64,000 bases of DNA. It comes from Nocardioides sp. REDSEA-S33_B3. GTDB lineage: Bacteria > Actinomycetota > Actinomycetes > Propionibacteriales > Nocardioidaceae. Both the position numbers and the translations under genes were made by a program. Position 1 is the first letter of the stretch; each line of letters opens with the position of its first letter. This document shows, one piece after another, positions 34,910 through 44,701 of this stretch. Below the pieces are notes generated by a model that ran no database searches, was not told the origin of the DNA, and saw only the letters and a program-made list of their open reading frames with translations. Location: the NCBI GenBank assembly GCA_001627335.1, contig LUPK01000041.1, positions 1 through 64,000 on the forward strand, given 5' to 3'.

Positions 34910-35419
34910 GTGCGCCGAGCCGTCTGCCCGGGGTCCTTCGACCCGGTCACCAACGGACACCTCGACATCGTGGGGCGGGCCGCCTCCCTCTTCGACGAGG
35001 TCGTCGTCGCGGTCGGTGTCAACAAGTCCAAGTCGAGCAGCCGACTGTTCTCCTCCGACGAGCGGATGGACATGCTGCGCCGGGCCTGCGCGCCGTGGGC
35101 CAACGTCCGGGTGGAGGGCTTCACCGGGCTGCTCACCGACTTCTGCGTCGAGCACGACATCCAGGCCATCGTGAAGGGCCTGCGGGCGGTCAGCGACTTC
35201 GACTACGAGCTGCAGATGGCGCAGATGAACGCCTCGCTCACCGACGTCGAGACCGTGTTCGTCCCCACGAGCCCCGAGTGGTCCTTCCTGGCCAGCAGCC
35301 TGGTCAAGGAGGTGGCGACCTACGGCGGCGACGTGTCGACCCTGGTCCCCGACTTCGTCCACGAGCGTCTGGCTGAGAGGATCGCCGAGAACGCCGCACG
35401 CAACGCCGCGCGGGGCTGA
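34910..35419 (+). CDS. coaD: Phosphopantetheine adenylyltransferase
   Basis: A 169-aa nucleotidyltransferase that makes dephospho-CoA from 4'-phosphopantetheine and ATP. It has VCPGSFDPVTNGHLDIV (the TxGH nucleotide motif), and SSRLFSSDERMDMLR and the GLRAVSDFDYELQMA segment. GTG start 3 bp after rsmD. The two are conserved neighbours in many bacteria. Confidence 0.97.
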   Translation: MRRAVCPGSFDPVTNGHLDIVGRAASLFDEVVVAVGVNKSKSSSRLFSSDERMDMLRRACAPWANVRVEGFTGLLTDFCVEHDIQAIVKGLRAVSDFDYELQMAQMNASLTDVETVFVPTSPEWSFLASSLVKEVATYGGDVSTLVPDFVHERLAERIAENAARNAARG

Positions 35420-35475
35420 CCGCACCACGGTCCCCGGGGGAGCCAGCTCCACCGCTGACCTGCCCCGACGTCGTT

Positions 35476-35504
35476 TTGTCGCCCACCCGCACGACGGTTA
35501 CGCT
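35476..35504 (+). promoter_or_regulatory. Candidate sigma-70 promoter for the YceD-rpmF-rnc-mutM unit
   Basis: TTGTCG (35476-35481), 17-bp spacer, TACGCT (35499-35504); ends 15 bp before the GTG of the YceD gene. It lies in the 100-bp gap after coaD. Confidence 0.5.
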
Positions 35505-35519
35505 TCTACGCGATCTGTT

Positions 35520-36104
35520 GTGCCCGGACCCGGAAGTGATCACCTGACCAGCCTGGACCCGAGAGCGCCGCTCGTGCTCGACACCCGCGAGCTCGGCCGC
35601 CGCCCGGGGTCCCAGCGTGAGGTGTCACGGACGGTGCCGGCCCCAGCGGATCTGGGCATCGACGTCCTCCGTGTCCCCGAGGGCTCGCCGGTCGAGATGG
35701 ACCTGCGGCTCGAGGCGGTCATGGAGGGAGTGCTGGTGACGGGCACGGCGCGAGCCGCGCTCGAGGGTGAGTGCGCACGGTGCCTGGAGCCCATCGACGA
35801 CGACGTCGAGGTGCGGTTCCAGGAGCTGTACGTCTACGCCGAGCACCAGACCTCCCACGACGAGGACGACGAGGTCAGCAGGCTGCAGGACGACCTGGTC
35901 GACCTGGAGCCGCAGCTGAGGGACGCGGTGGTGCTGGAGCTGCCGTTCCAGCCCATGTGTGAGCCGGACTGCCCCGGTCTGTGCCCCGAGTGCGGGGCGC
36001 GACTGGCCGAGGACCCGGACCACGCGCACGAGGCACCGATCGACCCCCGGTGGGCCGGTCTCGCGGGCCTCCAGCAGGACCAGCAGGACCCAGACCAGCA
36101 GTAG
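35520..36104 (+). CDS. YceD/DUF177 family protein
   Basis: A 194-aa protein in front of rpmF, the normal place of YceD (DUF177). It contains [11 protein letters not shown], two CxxC-like pairs ([12 protein letters not shown]) and a Gln/Asp-rich C-terminal end. YceD proteins are linked to ribosome/23S rRNA maturation, but the exact role is unsettled. GTG start; the predicted promoter lies just upstream. Coding for two Cys pairs suggests metal binding. Confidence 0.88.
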   Translation: MPGPGSDHLTSLDPRAPLVLDTRELGRRPGSQREVSRTVPAPADLGIDVLRVPEGSPVEMDLRLEAVMEGVLVTGTARAALEGECARCLEPIDDDVEVRFQELYVYAEHQTSHDEDDEVSRLQDDLVDLEPQLRDAVVLELPFQPMCEPDCPGLCPECGARLAEDPDHAHEAPIDPRWAGLAGLQQDQQDPDQQ

Positions 36105-36190
36105 TCGGCCCCGCCAGCGCAGGGTCGGCCAGCAGAGCCCGACAAGCAGAGCTGGGCCGGACCTCCCGGCCCCGGTACAAGGAGAGAACA

Positions 36191-36376
36191 GTGGCTGTCC
36201 CGAAGCGGAAGATGTCGCGCAGCAACACCCGGCACCGTCGTTCGGCCTGGAAGACCAGCGCCCCGACCCTGGTGACCTGCGCGAACCCCGCGTGTGGTGC
36301 CAAGCACCTCCCGCACCGCGCGTGCGGCGAGTGCGGCCAGTACGGCGCCCGGTCCGACCGTCGTCAGGTCCTCTGA
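36191..36376 (+). CDS. rpmF: 50S ribosomal protein L32
   Basis: A 61-aa protein with the family N-terminus [16 protein letters not shown] and a four-cysteine zinc knuckle (CANPAC and CGEC). GTG at 36191 is preceded by AAGGAGAGAACA. It lies between yceD and rnc. L32 is a surface-exposed large-subunit protein. Confidence 0.97.
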   Translation: MAVPKRKMSRSNTRHRRSAWKTSAPTLVTCANPACGAKHLPHRACGECGQYGARSDRRQVL

Positions 36377-37134
36377 GCGGCCCTGCTGCCCTGACCGGCA
36401 CCATCGACGACTACAGCGGGCTGCGCTCGGCGCTCGGGGACCCGGAGCTGGACCCCGAGCTGCTCGAGCGCGCCCTCACGCATCGGTCCTACGCCTACGA
36501 GAACGGCGGCCTGCCGACCAACGAGCGCCTGGAGTTCCTGGGTGACTCGGTGCTCGGCGTCGTCGTGACCGAGACGCTCTACCGCACCCACCCCGACCTC
36601 TCCGAGGGACGGCTGGCCAAGCTGCGGGCCGCGGTGGTCAACGCGCGCGCTCTCGCCGAGGTCGGCCGCAGCATCGGGCTGGGTGAGCACGTCAAGCTCG
36701 GCCGCGGCGAGGAGGCCACGGGCGGGCGCAACAAGGCCTCGATCCTCTCCGACACCGTCGAGGCGGTCATCGGGGCGGTGCACCTCTCCGGCGGAGGCAT
36801 GCAGACCTCCGCCGAGGTGGTCCACCGGCTCTTCGACCCCCTCATCGAGGCCGCCTCGGCCATGGGCGCCGGGCTGGACTGGAAGACCTCCCTGCAGGAG
36901 CTCTCCGCCGAGCACGGTCTCGGCGTCCCGGAGTACGTCATCGAGGACTCCGGGCCCGACCACATGAAGACCTTCACCGCCAAGGTCCGCGTCGGCGAGC
37001 AGCTCTACGGCAACGGCAGCGGCCGGTCGAAGAAGGAGGCCGAGCAGGCTGCCGCCGAGACCGCGTACGGCGAGATCGTCGGCCAGCTCGGCACCACCTC
37101 CGGCGACACCGCGAGCGCCGCCGGCAGCGACTGA
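36331..37134 (+). CDS. rnc: Ribonuclease III
   Basis: About 253-267 aa. The signature [13 protein letters not shown] in the nuclease domain and a C-terminal double-stranded RNA-binding domain ([16 protein letters not shown] ... [13 protein letters not shown]) identify RNase III, which cleaves double-stranded RNA during rRNA maturation. The start is not clear: no ATG exists near the rpmF stop. GTG 36331 (used here, overlapping rpmF by 46 nt) or the CTG at 36373, which overlaps the rpmF stop, are the candidates. Family alignment favours a start near 36373-36391, so the first residues given here may be wrong. Confidence 0.9.
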   Translation: MRPVRRPVRPSSGPLSGPAALTGTIDDYSGLRSALGDPELDPELLERALTHRSYAYENGGLPTNERLEFLGDSVLGVVVTETLYRTHPDLSEGRLAKLRAAVVNARALAEVGRSIGLGEHVKLGRGEEATGGRNKASILSDTVEAVIGAVHLSGGGMQTSAEVVHRLFDPLIEAASAMGAGLDWKTSLQELSAEHGLGVPEYVIEDSGPDHMKTFTAKVRVGEQLYGNGSGRSKKEAEQAAAETAYGEIVGQLGTTSGDTASAAGSD

Positions 37135-37140
37135 GCCGCG

Positions 37141-38010
37141 GTGCCCGAGCTCCCCGAGGTCGAGGTCGTCCGCGCCGGCCTCGAGCGCCACGTGGTCGGC
37201 GCCCGCGTCGTCGCCGTCGACGTCCTCCACGAACGCCCCGTACGCCGGGACCCGCGCGGTCCCGAGGGCTTCGCGCTCGCGCTGGCCGGCCGGACGATCA
37301 CCGGCGCCAGCCGCCGCGGCAAGTACCTCTGGCTGCCCCTCGACGACGGCGACGCGCTGCTGTGCCACCTCGGGATGAGCGGCCAGATGCTGGTCCAGCC
37401 GGCCGACGCCGAGCCCGAGAAGCACCTGCGCGTGCGTCTGCGCCTCGACGGCGCCGCCGAGGGTCGGCACCTGCACTTCGTGGACCAGCGGATGTTCGGC
37501 GGGCTGATGGTCTCGACGGGGGGAGCGGTGCTGCCCCCCGAGATCGCCCACATCGGCCGGGACCCGCTCGACCCGCTCTTCGACCTCGACGATGTGGTGG
37601 CCCGGGTGCGTCGTCGCGGCTCTGCGATCAAGCGGCAGCTGCTCGACCAGGACCTCGTCTCGGGCATCGGCAACATCTACGCCGACGAGGCGCTGTGGCG
37701 GGCGCGCATCCACGGGGAGCGGCCCGGCGACCGCCTCACCCGGGCCCAGGTCGTCGAGCTGCTCGGCCACGCGCGCGACGTGATGCTCGACGCGCTGGCC
37801 CAGGGCGGCACGTCCTTCGACGCGCTCTACGTCAACGTCAACGGGGAGTCGGGCTACTTCGACCGCTCGTTGCACGCCTACGGCCGCGAGGGGGAGCCCT
37901 GCGACCGGTGCGGGCGGGCAGTACGGCGCGTGGCGTTCATGAACCGATCGTCGTACTTCTGCCCGGGCTGCCAGCCGGTGCCTCGGGCCACCCGGCGTTC
38001 CCCTCGTTGA
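37141..38010 (+). CDS. mutM: Formamidopyrimidine-DNA glycosylase
   Basis: A 289-aa bifunctional glycosylase/lyase. The catalytic N-terminal PELPEV (P2, E3 after Met removal), the Lys of HLGMSGQML, the helix-two-turn-helix around [12 protein letters not shown], and the C-terminal zinc finger [29 protein letters not shown] sequence (shown in parts: CDRC, CPGC) are all present. It removes 8-oxoguanine and Fapy lesions. GTG start at 37141, 6 bp after rnc. Confidence 0.96.
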   Translation: MPELPEVEVVRAGLERHVVGARVVAVDVLHERPVRRDPRGPEGFALALAGRTITGASRRGKYLWLPLDDGDALLCHLGMSGQMLVQPADAEPEKHLRVRLRLDGAAEGRHLHFVDQRMFGGLMVSTGGAVLPPEIAHIGRDPLDPLFDLDDVVARVRRRGSAIKRQLLDQDLVSGIGNIYADEALWRARIHGERPGDRLTRAQVVELLGHARDVMLDALAQGGTSFDALYVNVNGESGYFDRSLHAYGREGEPCDRCGRAVRRVAFMNRSSYFCPGCQPVPRATRRSPR

Positions 38011-38148
38011 GAGGGTCGGGGCTGAGCACTAGCACACCGGTCCAGCCGCGTGCTGCGCGGGTTTGACCGGACGCCTGTCCAGTGCGATTCTGATAGACGG
38101 CCCGGATCACGGGTCGTCCCCTCCCACCTCCTCCGGAAGGTCCTCCTC

Positions 38149-38352
38149 ATGGCCAAGGCGCTGATCGGCTACCTGAACAGCGACCTGCGGGATCCCCGTC
38201 TCGCCGCGGACAACGCGCGACTGCGCAACCGCGTCAGCGAGCTCGAGGCCCTCGTGACGAAGCTCTCCGCCGAGAACGACCGGCTCGTGGCCGCCCAGGC
38301 CGCCGACCTGATCGCCCCGCTGGAGCCTCGCCAGGAGATGCAGCCCGCCTGA
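38149..38352 (+). CDS. Small coiled-coil protein of unknown function
   Basis: A 67-aa protein, starting MAKALIGYLNSDLRDPRLAA, with a Leu-zipper-like run of about 35 residues (RLRNRVSELEALVTKLSAE). A CCGGAAGG site precedes the ATG. It resembles small conserved actinobacterial proteins of unknown role; I know of no function. It does not carry a membrane segment. A short GC hairpin (38359-38372) follows the stop. Confidence 0.72.
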   Translation: MAKALIGYLNSDLRDPRLAADNARLRNRVSELEALVTKLSAENDRLVAAQAADLIAPLEPRQEMQPA

Positions 38353-38358
38353 ACGCCG

Positions 38359-38372
38359 CGCCCCTCGGGGCG
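38359..38372 (+). terminator. Possible short terminator hairpin after the coiled-coil gene
   Basis: CGCCCC-TC-GGGGCG, six pairs with a two-base loop, starting 7 nt after the stop. Weak, no T tract. Confidence 0.3.
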
Positions 38373-38423
38373 TGACCGCGACGCCACGCACGGCGCCGCA
38401 CCCGCGACGGCGTACGCCGCTTC

Positions 38424-39551
38424 GTGCTCATCGGTGTCGACCTGGTCGCTGCGGCCCCGACCGACCCCCAGCACGTCAACGTCGGGGGCGGCGAGCTGAT
38501 CGTCGTCGACGTCACCGACCCGACCGACCCTGCGATCACGGCCCGTGCGGAGGGACTCACCAGCACCCACGCCGTCGCCTGCGTCGACGGTGCTCGGTGC
38601 CGCTACGCCTGCTCCGCCGGAAACTCCGGCAGTGGCACCTTCTCCGTCTTCGACCTGCGCGACCTCGACGCCCCCGTCGAGCTGGACGGGGATCGACGTA
38701 CCGAGGGCCTGCAGGCGTTCCCCTCGCCCACGGCGGGGCACAAGTGGAACTTCGACGCCGCGGGCGTCGGCACCCACACCGGCTTCGACGGCGCGTCGAT
38801 GTGGTCGACGAGGAAGCCGGGCCGCCCGCGCCTGCTCGGCACCACCGGGGCAGCCGGCGCCGGTGAGGACCCTGCCCTCGAGGGGTGGAACGACTTCATC
38901 CTGCACAACTCCTTCCGCCCCCACGCCAAGCGCTTCAAGCCGAACCGCAAACCCTCACTCAAGCGCGGCAACGTCCTGCTCGTCACCGAAGAGGACTACG
39001 AGCAGACCGACTGCAGCCTGGCCGGTTTCTTCCAGACCTGGTGGGTCAAGCGGCTGAACGGCAAGCCGGGGAGCATCGTGCCGCTGGACAAGGTCGAGCT
39101 CTCCGACCTCGGCACCTACCCGCTGCCCGTCGGTGCGTTCTGCTCCAGCCACTGGTTCGACTACCGCCCCGGCGGCCTCGTGGCCGTGGGCTTCTACGGC
39201 GGCGGCACCCAGATCCTCGACGTCAGCGACCCGCGCGAGACCACCTCCCACGCCAGCGCGGTGTGGGGTGCCTCGGAGGTCTGGGACGCCATGTGGGTCC
39301 CGGTCTACAAGAACGGCAAGCAGACCCAGCGCCGCACCAGCATCGTCTACGCCATCGACCTGCTGCGTGGTCTCGACGTGTACGCCGTGGACGTCACCGG
39401 CCACGGTGCCGGCTCGTCGATGCGGCTGGCCTCCTCGGTCGCGGTGCCGCAGCGATTGGGTGGCAGCGCCACGCCACTGGCACTGGTCGGTGCGGCCGTG
39501 GTGATGGTGCTCGGCGTCGGTCGCCTGCGGCGCCGTCCGACCCCCGCCTGA
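38424..39551 (+). pseudogene. LVIVD-repeat-like surface protein, probably 5'-truncated
   Basis: A 375-aa frame without a signal peptide but with a C-terminal membrane helix and basic tail (PLALVGAAVVMVLGVGRLRRR). Interior repeats GGGELIVVDVTDPTDP and GGGTQILDVSDPRETT fit the LVIVD beta-propeller type. Surface proteins of this layout begin with a secretion signal and a longer N-terminal propeller. Upstream in-frame sequence (DGVRRFVLIGVDL) continues the protein-like pattern back to a stop at 38373, and no signal peptide is found. This suggests loss of the 5' part, either a remnant or a gene with a misplaced start. Function unknown. Confidence 0.5.
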
Positions 39552-39574
39552 GCATGTCCGTGAGACCCGCCGAC

Positions 39575-39594
39575 CCGGCGTATCAATACGCCGG
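39575..39594 (+). terminator. Terminator-like hairpin after the 375-aa frame
   Basis: Inverted repeat CCGGCGTAT / ATACGCCGG (39575-39583, 39586-39594), nine pairs around CA, 23 bp after the stop. It precedes the divergently unconnected MFS gene. Confidence 0.5.
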
Positions 39595-39693
39595 CTCGAC
39601 GCGGGATGGGTCGATGTGCAGCCAGGCGTGGCCCATGACCCACCGAGAAACTCGGAGGCGCCACGGAGTCGCGCGGACTAGCCTCCCGACCTC

Positions 39694-40986
39694 GTGAGGA
39701 CCACCCCGGGCGTCGTACGTCGAGCAGCGGGCCGGGTCGGCGAGATCGCTGCTCCGGCCCGGCTGGGCACCGACTTCCGGTGGCTGCTGTCCTCGGTGTG
39801 GACCGGCAACCTCGGTGACGGGCTGGCCATCGCGGCGGGCCCGCTGCTGGTGGCCCAGCAGACCGACTCGCCGTTCCTGATCGCGCTGGCGGCGACCCTG
39901 CAGTGGCTGCCCAAGCTGCTCTTCGCGCTGCCCGCGGGCGTGGTCACCGACCGGCTCGACCGGCGGTTGCTGGTCATCGGTGTCGACGTGGTCCGGGTCG
40001 CGGTCCTCGGGCTGCTGGTCGCGAGCATCGTCACGGGCACCGTGTCGATCGGCGTGGTGCTGGTGGCGCTGTTCCTCCTCGGGACGGCGGAGACCTTCGC
40101 CGACAACGCCTCCGGGACGTTGCTCCCGATGCTGGTGCACCGCGACGACCTCGCGGTCGGCAACGCGCGCATACAGACCGGCTTCATCACCGTCAACCAG
40201 CTGGCCGGTCCGCCCCTGGGGGCCGCGCTGTTCGCGGCCGGCACCACGCTGCCCTTCGTCGCGCAGGGTGTGCTGCTCCTCGCCGCGGTCGCCACGATCG
40301 CGCGGGTCCGGCTGCCGGCCCACGGCCGCGACGAGGCTGCGGGCACGCGCGTCCTCCACGAGGTGGTCGAGGGCTTCCGGTGGGTCGCCCACCACGCCGC
40401 GGTCCGCACCCTGGTGCTGACCCTGATGATCTTCAACCTCACCTTCGGTGCCGCCTGGTCGGTGCTCGTCCTCTACGCCACCGAGCGGCTGGGCCTGCAC
40501 GCGGTCGGGTTCGGGCTGATCACCACCGTGGGAGCCGTGGGCGGGCTGATCGGCACGGCGTCGTACGGCTGGATCACCCGGCGCGTGAGCCTCGGCGACC
40601 TGATGCGCATCGGCCTGGTCGTGGAGACCCTCACGCACCTGGGGCTGGCGCTGACCACCGAGCCCGCGGTGGCCCTGGCGATCTTCTTCGTCTTCGGGGC
40701 GCACGCCTTCATCTGGGGCACCACCTCGATCACCGTCCAGCAGCGGGCGGTGCCCACGCGCCTGCAGGGCCGGGTGTCCAGCGTCAACCTCGTCGGCTGC
40801 TTCGGTGGCCTGGTCCTCGGCGGCCTGCTGGGGGGTGCGCTGGCGCAGACGTACGGCGTCACCGCACCGTTCTGGTTCGCCTTCGGCGGGTCCGCGGTCT
40901 TCCTGGTGCTGCTGTGGGGCCAGCTCTCCCACATCGCCCACGCCGACGAGCAGCCCCAGGACCAGGCCCCGGCGGGAGTAGGGTGA
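39694..40986 (+). CDS. MFS transporter (exporter type)
   Basis: A 430-aa integral membrane protein with about 12 hydrophobic segments. The loop between helices 2 and 3 carries the MFS motif DRLDRRLLV. Similar proteins belong to the enterobactin-exporter-like MFS_3 group that exports drugs or siderophores. The substrate cannot be read from sequence. It is not near the siderophore operon (34 kb away), so a link is not implied. GTG start. Confidence 0.88.
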   Translation: MRTTPGVVRRAAGRVGEIAAPARLGTDFRWLLSSVWTGNLGDGLAIAAGPLLVAQQTDSPFLIALAATLQWLPKLLFALPAGVVTDRLDRRLLVIGVDVVRVAVLGLLVASIVTGTVSIGVVLVALFLLGTAETFADNASGTLLPMLVHRDDLAVGNARIQTGFITVNQLAGPPLGAALFAAGTTLPFVAQGVLLLAAVATIARVRLPAHGRDEAAGTRVLHEVVEGFRWVAHHAAVRTLVLTLMIFNLTFGAAWSVLVLYATERLGLHAVGFGLITTVGAVGGLIGTASYGWITRRVSLGDLMRIGLVVETLTHLGLALTTEPAVALAIFFVFGAHAFIWGTTSITVQQRAVPTRLQGRVSSVNLVGCFGGLVLGGLLGGALAQTYGVTAPFWFAFGGSAVFLVLLWGQLSHIAHADEQPQDQAPAGVG

Positions 40987-41071
40987 GCGCGCCGAGCGCC
41001 CCCTGAGGGTCCGGCGCCCGACCAGCAGCCGCCCACCCACCCACCAGCCAGTCCACGGGGAAGGTCCCGCG

Positions 41072-44000
41072 TTGTACCTGAAGAGCCTGACCCTCAAGGG
41101 GTTCAAGTCCTTCGCGTCCTCCACGACGCTGCAGCTCGAGCCGGGCATCACCTGCATCGTCGGGCCCAACGGCTCGGGCAAGTCCAACGTCGTCGACGCC
41201 CTGGCCTGGGTGATGGGCGAGGCGAGCGCCAAGAGCCTGCGCGGCGGCAAGATGGACGACGTCATCTTCGCCGGCACCTCCGGCCGCCCGCCCCTGGGCC
41301 GGGCCGAGGTCCTGCTCACCATCGACAACACCGATGGCGCGCTGCCCATCGAGTACGCCGAGGTGACGATCAGTCGCACGATGTTCCGCTCCGGCGGCTC
41401 GGAGTACGCCATCAACTCCCAACCTTGCCGGTTGCTGGACGTGCAGGAGCTGCTCAGTGACTCCGGCATCGGGCGCGAGATGCACGTCATCGTCGGGCAG
41501 GGGCAGCTCGACACGATCCTGCACGCCACGCCGGAGGACCGCCGCGGCTTCATCGAGGAGGCCGCGGGCGTCCTCAAGCACCGCAAGCGCAAGGAGAAGG
41601 CGCTGCGCAAGCTCGACGCGTGCGAGGGCAACCTCACGCGTCTGAACGACCTGCTCACCGAGATCCGCCGCCAGCTCAAGCCGCTGGGCCGCCAGGCCGA
41701 GGTGGCCCGGCGCGCCGCGACGGTCCAGGCCGACGTGCGCGACGCCCGGGCCCGCCTGCTCGCCGACGACCTGGTCACTGCGCGACTCGCGCTGGAGCAG
41801 GAGATGGCCGACGAGTCGGTCCTCTTGGCCCGCCGGGAGGAGGTCGAGGCTGCCATCGCCGCGGCCCGGGAGAGCGAGGCCGCCCTGGAGGCGGCGCTGC
41901 GTGAGGACCTGCCGGCGCTGTCGGCGGCCCAGGACACCTGGTACTCCCTCTCCGGCCTGCGCGAGCGTCTGCGCGGCACCCAGTCGCTGGCCGCCGAGCG
42001 CATCCGCAACGCCGCTGGGAGCAACGTCGTCGAGACGGCCAGCGGTCGCGACCCCGAGGCACTGGAGGCCGAGGCCGACCGGGTCGCCGAGCAGGAGCAG
42101 CAGATCGCCGCCGAGGTCGACGCCCACCGCGCCGCCCTCGACGCCGCGGTCACCGCCCGCAAGGCGGCCGAGGACTCAGCGGCCGAGGAGGAGCGCCGCA
42201 TCTCCGGCCTGCAGCGCGCCGCCGCCGACCGGCGCGAGGGCCTGGCCCGGCTGCACGGACAGGTCAACGCGCTGAAGTCGCGCGCGGCCGGCGCTGACGA
42301 GGAGGTCGAGCGGCTGCGTCAGGCGCGCGAGGACGCCCTCGCCCGCGCCGAGAAGGCACAGCTTGCCTTCACCACCCTGGAGACGAAGGTCGCCGGCCTC
42401 GACGCCGGCGAGGAGGGTCTCGACGCCGAGCACGAGCAGGCCGCCGCCGCCCTCGACGAGGTCGAGGAGCGGCTGGCCGAGGTCCGCGACCGGGCCCAGC
42501 AGGCCGACCGCGACCGGCACAGCCTCACCGCCCGCAAGGACGCCCTGGAGCTGGGCCTGACCCGCAAGGACGGTGCCGGGGCACTGCTCGCCGCCGCCGA
42601 CGAGGTCGACGGGATCCTCGGCTCGCTGGTCGCCCTGCTCACCGTCCAGCACGGGCACGAGGCCGCGGTGGCCGCTGCACTGGGCGCGGCCGCCGACGCG
42701 GTCGCCGTGCGCGACGTCGCCGCCGCGCTCGCGGCGCTGGGCCACCTCGAGGGCCACGAGCTCGGTCGGGCCGCCCTGCTGCTGGCCGACGGCCCGACCC
42801 CGCCCGGCACGGTGGAGCGGCCGGCCCTGCCCGAGGGGGCGACCTGGGCCCTCGACGTCATCGACTGCCCCGGTGAGCTGCGTGCGGGCCTCGCGACCCT
42901 CCTGGACCGTGTCGCGCTGGTCGCGGACCTCGCGGCCGCCCGGTCCCTGGTCGAGGCCGAGCCGTCGCTCACCGCCGTCACTGCGACCGGCGACGTGCTC
43001 GGCGCGCGGTACGCCGCCGGCGGGTCCGGTCAGCAGCAGAGCCTGCTGGAGATCCAGGCGGCCGTCGAGGAGGCCGAGGCGGCTCTCGCCGAGGCGGTCG
43101 CCACCGGGGAGCGGGCCGCTTTCGAGACCAGCCGGCTGGAGGCCGAGCGGCACGAGGCGACCAAGCGCGTGGACGTGGCGCTGGCGCGCCTGCACGAGTC
43201 CGACGCCACCCTCGCCGCCGTCGCCGAGGAGCTCGGGCAGCACGGGTCCCAGGCCCGGGCCGCGCGGGGCGAGGCCGAGCGGCTCGAGCAGGCCATCGCG
43301 AAGGCCGAAGAGGCACGGGTCCAGGCGGTCGCCGGGCTCGCGGAGCTCGAGGAGCGGTTGGCCGCGGCCGAGGAGACCCCCGAGGAGGAGCCGGACACCG
43401 GCGTACGCGAGGAGCTCGCGGAGCGTGCCCGCGACGCCCGGCAGGCCGAGATGGACGCCCGGCTGGCGCTGCGCACGTCCGAGGAGCGGGCCAGGGCGCT
43501 GCACGGTCGCGCCGACGGGCTGCGCCGCAGCGCCGCGAAGGAGCGCGAGCAGCGCGCCCAGGCCGCGGCCCGCCGGGAGCGGGTCCTGCGGGAGGGGCGT
43601 GCCGCCGAGGCGGTCTCCGCGGCGGTCGGCTTCGTGCTGCATCGCCTGGAGACCTCGATCCAGCAGGCGGCCGACGCCCGCGCCGAGGTCGAGGAGGCCC
43701 GGCGAGGCCGCGAGGAGCAGCTGCGGACCGTGCGCGGCCAGCTGCGGGACCTGGCCAAGGAGCACGAGGAGCTCGTCTCCTCGGTGCACCGCGACGAGGT
43801 CGCCCGCACCCAGCAGCGGATGCGCATCGAGCAGCTGGAGAACCGCACCCTGGAGGAGCTGGGCCTCGAGCCCGACGCACTGGTCGCCGACTACGGACCC
43901 GACCAGCTGGTGCCGGTGCAGGGCGATCAGGACGGCGCCACCACCGAGGGTGAGGGGGAGGACGACGCGGCCCCAGAGGCGGTCCCCTTCGTCCGTGACG

Positions 44001-44653
44001 AGCAGGTCAAGCGGCTCAAGGCCGCCGAGCGTGCCCTCTCGATGCTCGGCAAGGTCAACCCGTTGGCGCTCGAGGAGTTCTCCGCGCTCGAGGAGCGCCA
44101 CCAGTTCCTCTCCGAGCAGCTCGACGACCTGCGGCGCACCCGCAAGGACCTCCTCGAGATCGTCAAGGACGTCGACGACCGCGTCGAGCAGGTCTTCCGC
44201 GAGGCCTACGCCGACGTCGAGAAGGCCTTCGACGCCACCTTCGCCCGGCTCTTCCCGGGCGGTGAGGGGCGCCTGGTCCTCACCGACCCCTCCGACATGC
44301 TCACCACGGGCGTCGAGGTCGAGGCGCGTCCTCCCGGCAAGAAGGTCAAGCGGCTCTCGCTGCTCTCCGGCGGCGAGCGGTCCCTGGTCGCCGTGGCGTT
44401 CCTCGTCGCGCTCTTCAAGGCCCGTCCCAGTCCGTTCTACATCCTCGACGAGGTGGAGGCGGCGCTCGACGACACCAACCTCGGGCGTCTGCTGGAGATC
44501 TACGAGGAGCTGCGCGAGAACTCCCAGCTGCTCGTCATCACCCACCAGAAGCGCACCATGGAGGTCGGCGACGCCCTCTACGGCGTCACGATGCGCGGCG
44601 ACGGGGTCTCCGCGGTCATCAGCCAGCGCCTGCGCGACACCGAGCCGGCCTGA
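41072..44653 (+). CDS. smc: Chromosome segregation ATPase SMC
   Basis: A 1193-aa protein with the full SMC architecture. Walker A GPNGSGKSN at residues 31-39, the Q-loop region, two long Glu/Ala/Arg-rich coiled coils, a hinge near residues 510-660, and at the C-terminus the ABC signature LSGGERSL (about 1098) and Walker B YILDEVEAALDD (about 1123). It compacts and separates chromosomes with ScpAB, neither of which is in the window. TTG start at 41072, unusual, supported by YLKSLTLKGFKSFA as the family N-terminus. ftsY follows 860 bp downstream, as in Streptomyces. Confidence 0.97.
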   Translation: MYLKSLTLKGFKSFASSTTLQLEPGITCIVGPNGSGKSNVVDALAWVMGEASAKSLRGGKMDDVIFAGTSGRPPLGRAEVLLTIDNTDGALPIEYAEVTISRTMFRSGGSEYAINSQPCRLLDVQELLSDSGIGREMHVIVGQGQLDTILHATPEDRRGFIEEAAGVLKHRKRKEKALRKLDACEGNLTRLNDLLTEIRRQLKPLGRQAEVARRAATVQADVRDARARLLADDLVTARLALEQEMADESVLLARREEVEAAIAAARESEAALEAALREDLPALSAAQDTWYSLSGLRERLRGTQSLAAERIRNAAGSNVVETASGRDPEALEAEADRVAEQEQQIAAEVDAHRAALDAAVTARKAAEDSAAEEERRISGLQRAAADRREGLARLHGQVNALKSRAAGADEEVERLRQAREDALARAEKAQLAFTTLETKVAGLDAGEEGLDAEHEQAAAALDEVEERLAEVRDRAQQADRDRHSLTARKDALELGLTRKDGAGALLAAADEVDGILGSLVALLTVQHGHEAAVAAALGAAADAVAVRDVAAALAALGHLEGHELGRAALLLADGPTPPGTVERPALPEGATWALDVIDCPGELRAGLATLLDRVALVADLAAARSLVEAEPSLTAVTATGDVLGARYAAGGSGQQQSLLEIQAAVEEAEAALAEAVATGERAAFETSRLEAERHEATKRVDVALARLHESDATLAAVAEELGQHGSQARAARGEAERLEQAIAKAEEARVQAVAGLAELEERLAAAEETPEEEPDTGVREELAERARDARQAEMDARLALRTSEERARALHGRADGLRRSAAKEREQRAQAAARRERVLREGRAAEAVSAAVGFVLHRLETSIQQAADARAEVEEARRGREEQLRTVRGQLRDLAKEHEELVSSVHRDEVARTQQRMRIEQLENRTLEELGLEPDALVADYGPDQLVPVQGDQDGATTEGEGEDDAAPEAVPFVRDEQVKRLKAAERALSMLGKVNPLALEEFSALEERHQFLSEQLDDLRRTRKDLLEIVKDVDDRVEQVFREAYADVEKAFDATFARLFPGGEGRLVLTDPSDMLTTGVEVEARPPGKKVKRLSLLSGGERSLVAVAFLVALFKARPSPFYILDEVEAALDDTNLGRLLEIYEELRENSQLLVITHQKRTMEVGDALYGVTMRGDGVSAVISQRLRDTEPA

Positions 44654-44701
44654 CCGGGCCGACCAGCCCGGACCACCCACGAGCACGAGAGGCGCCGTCC
44701 C

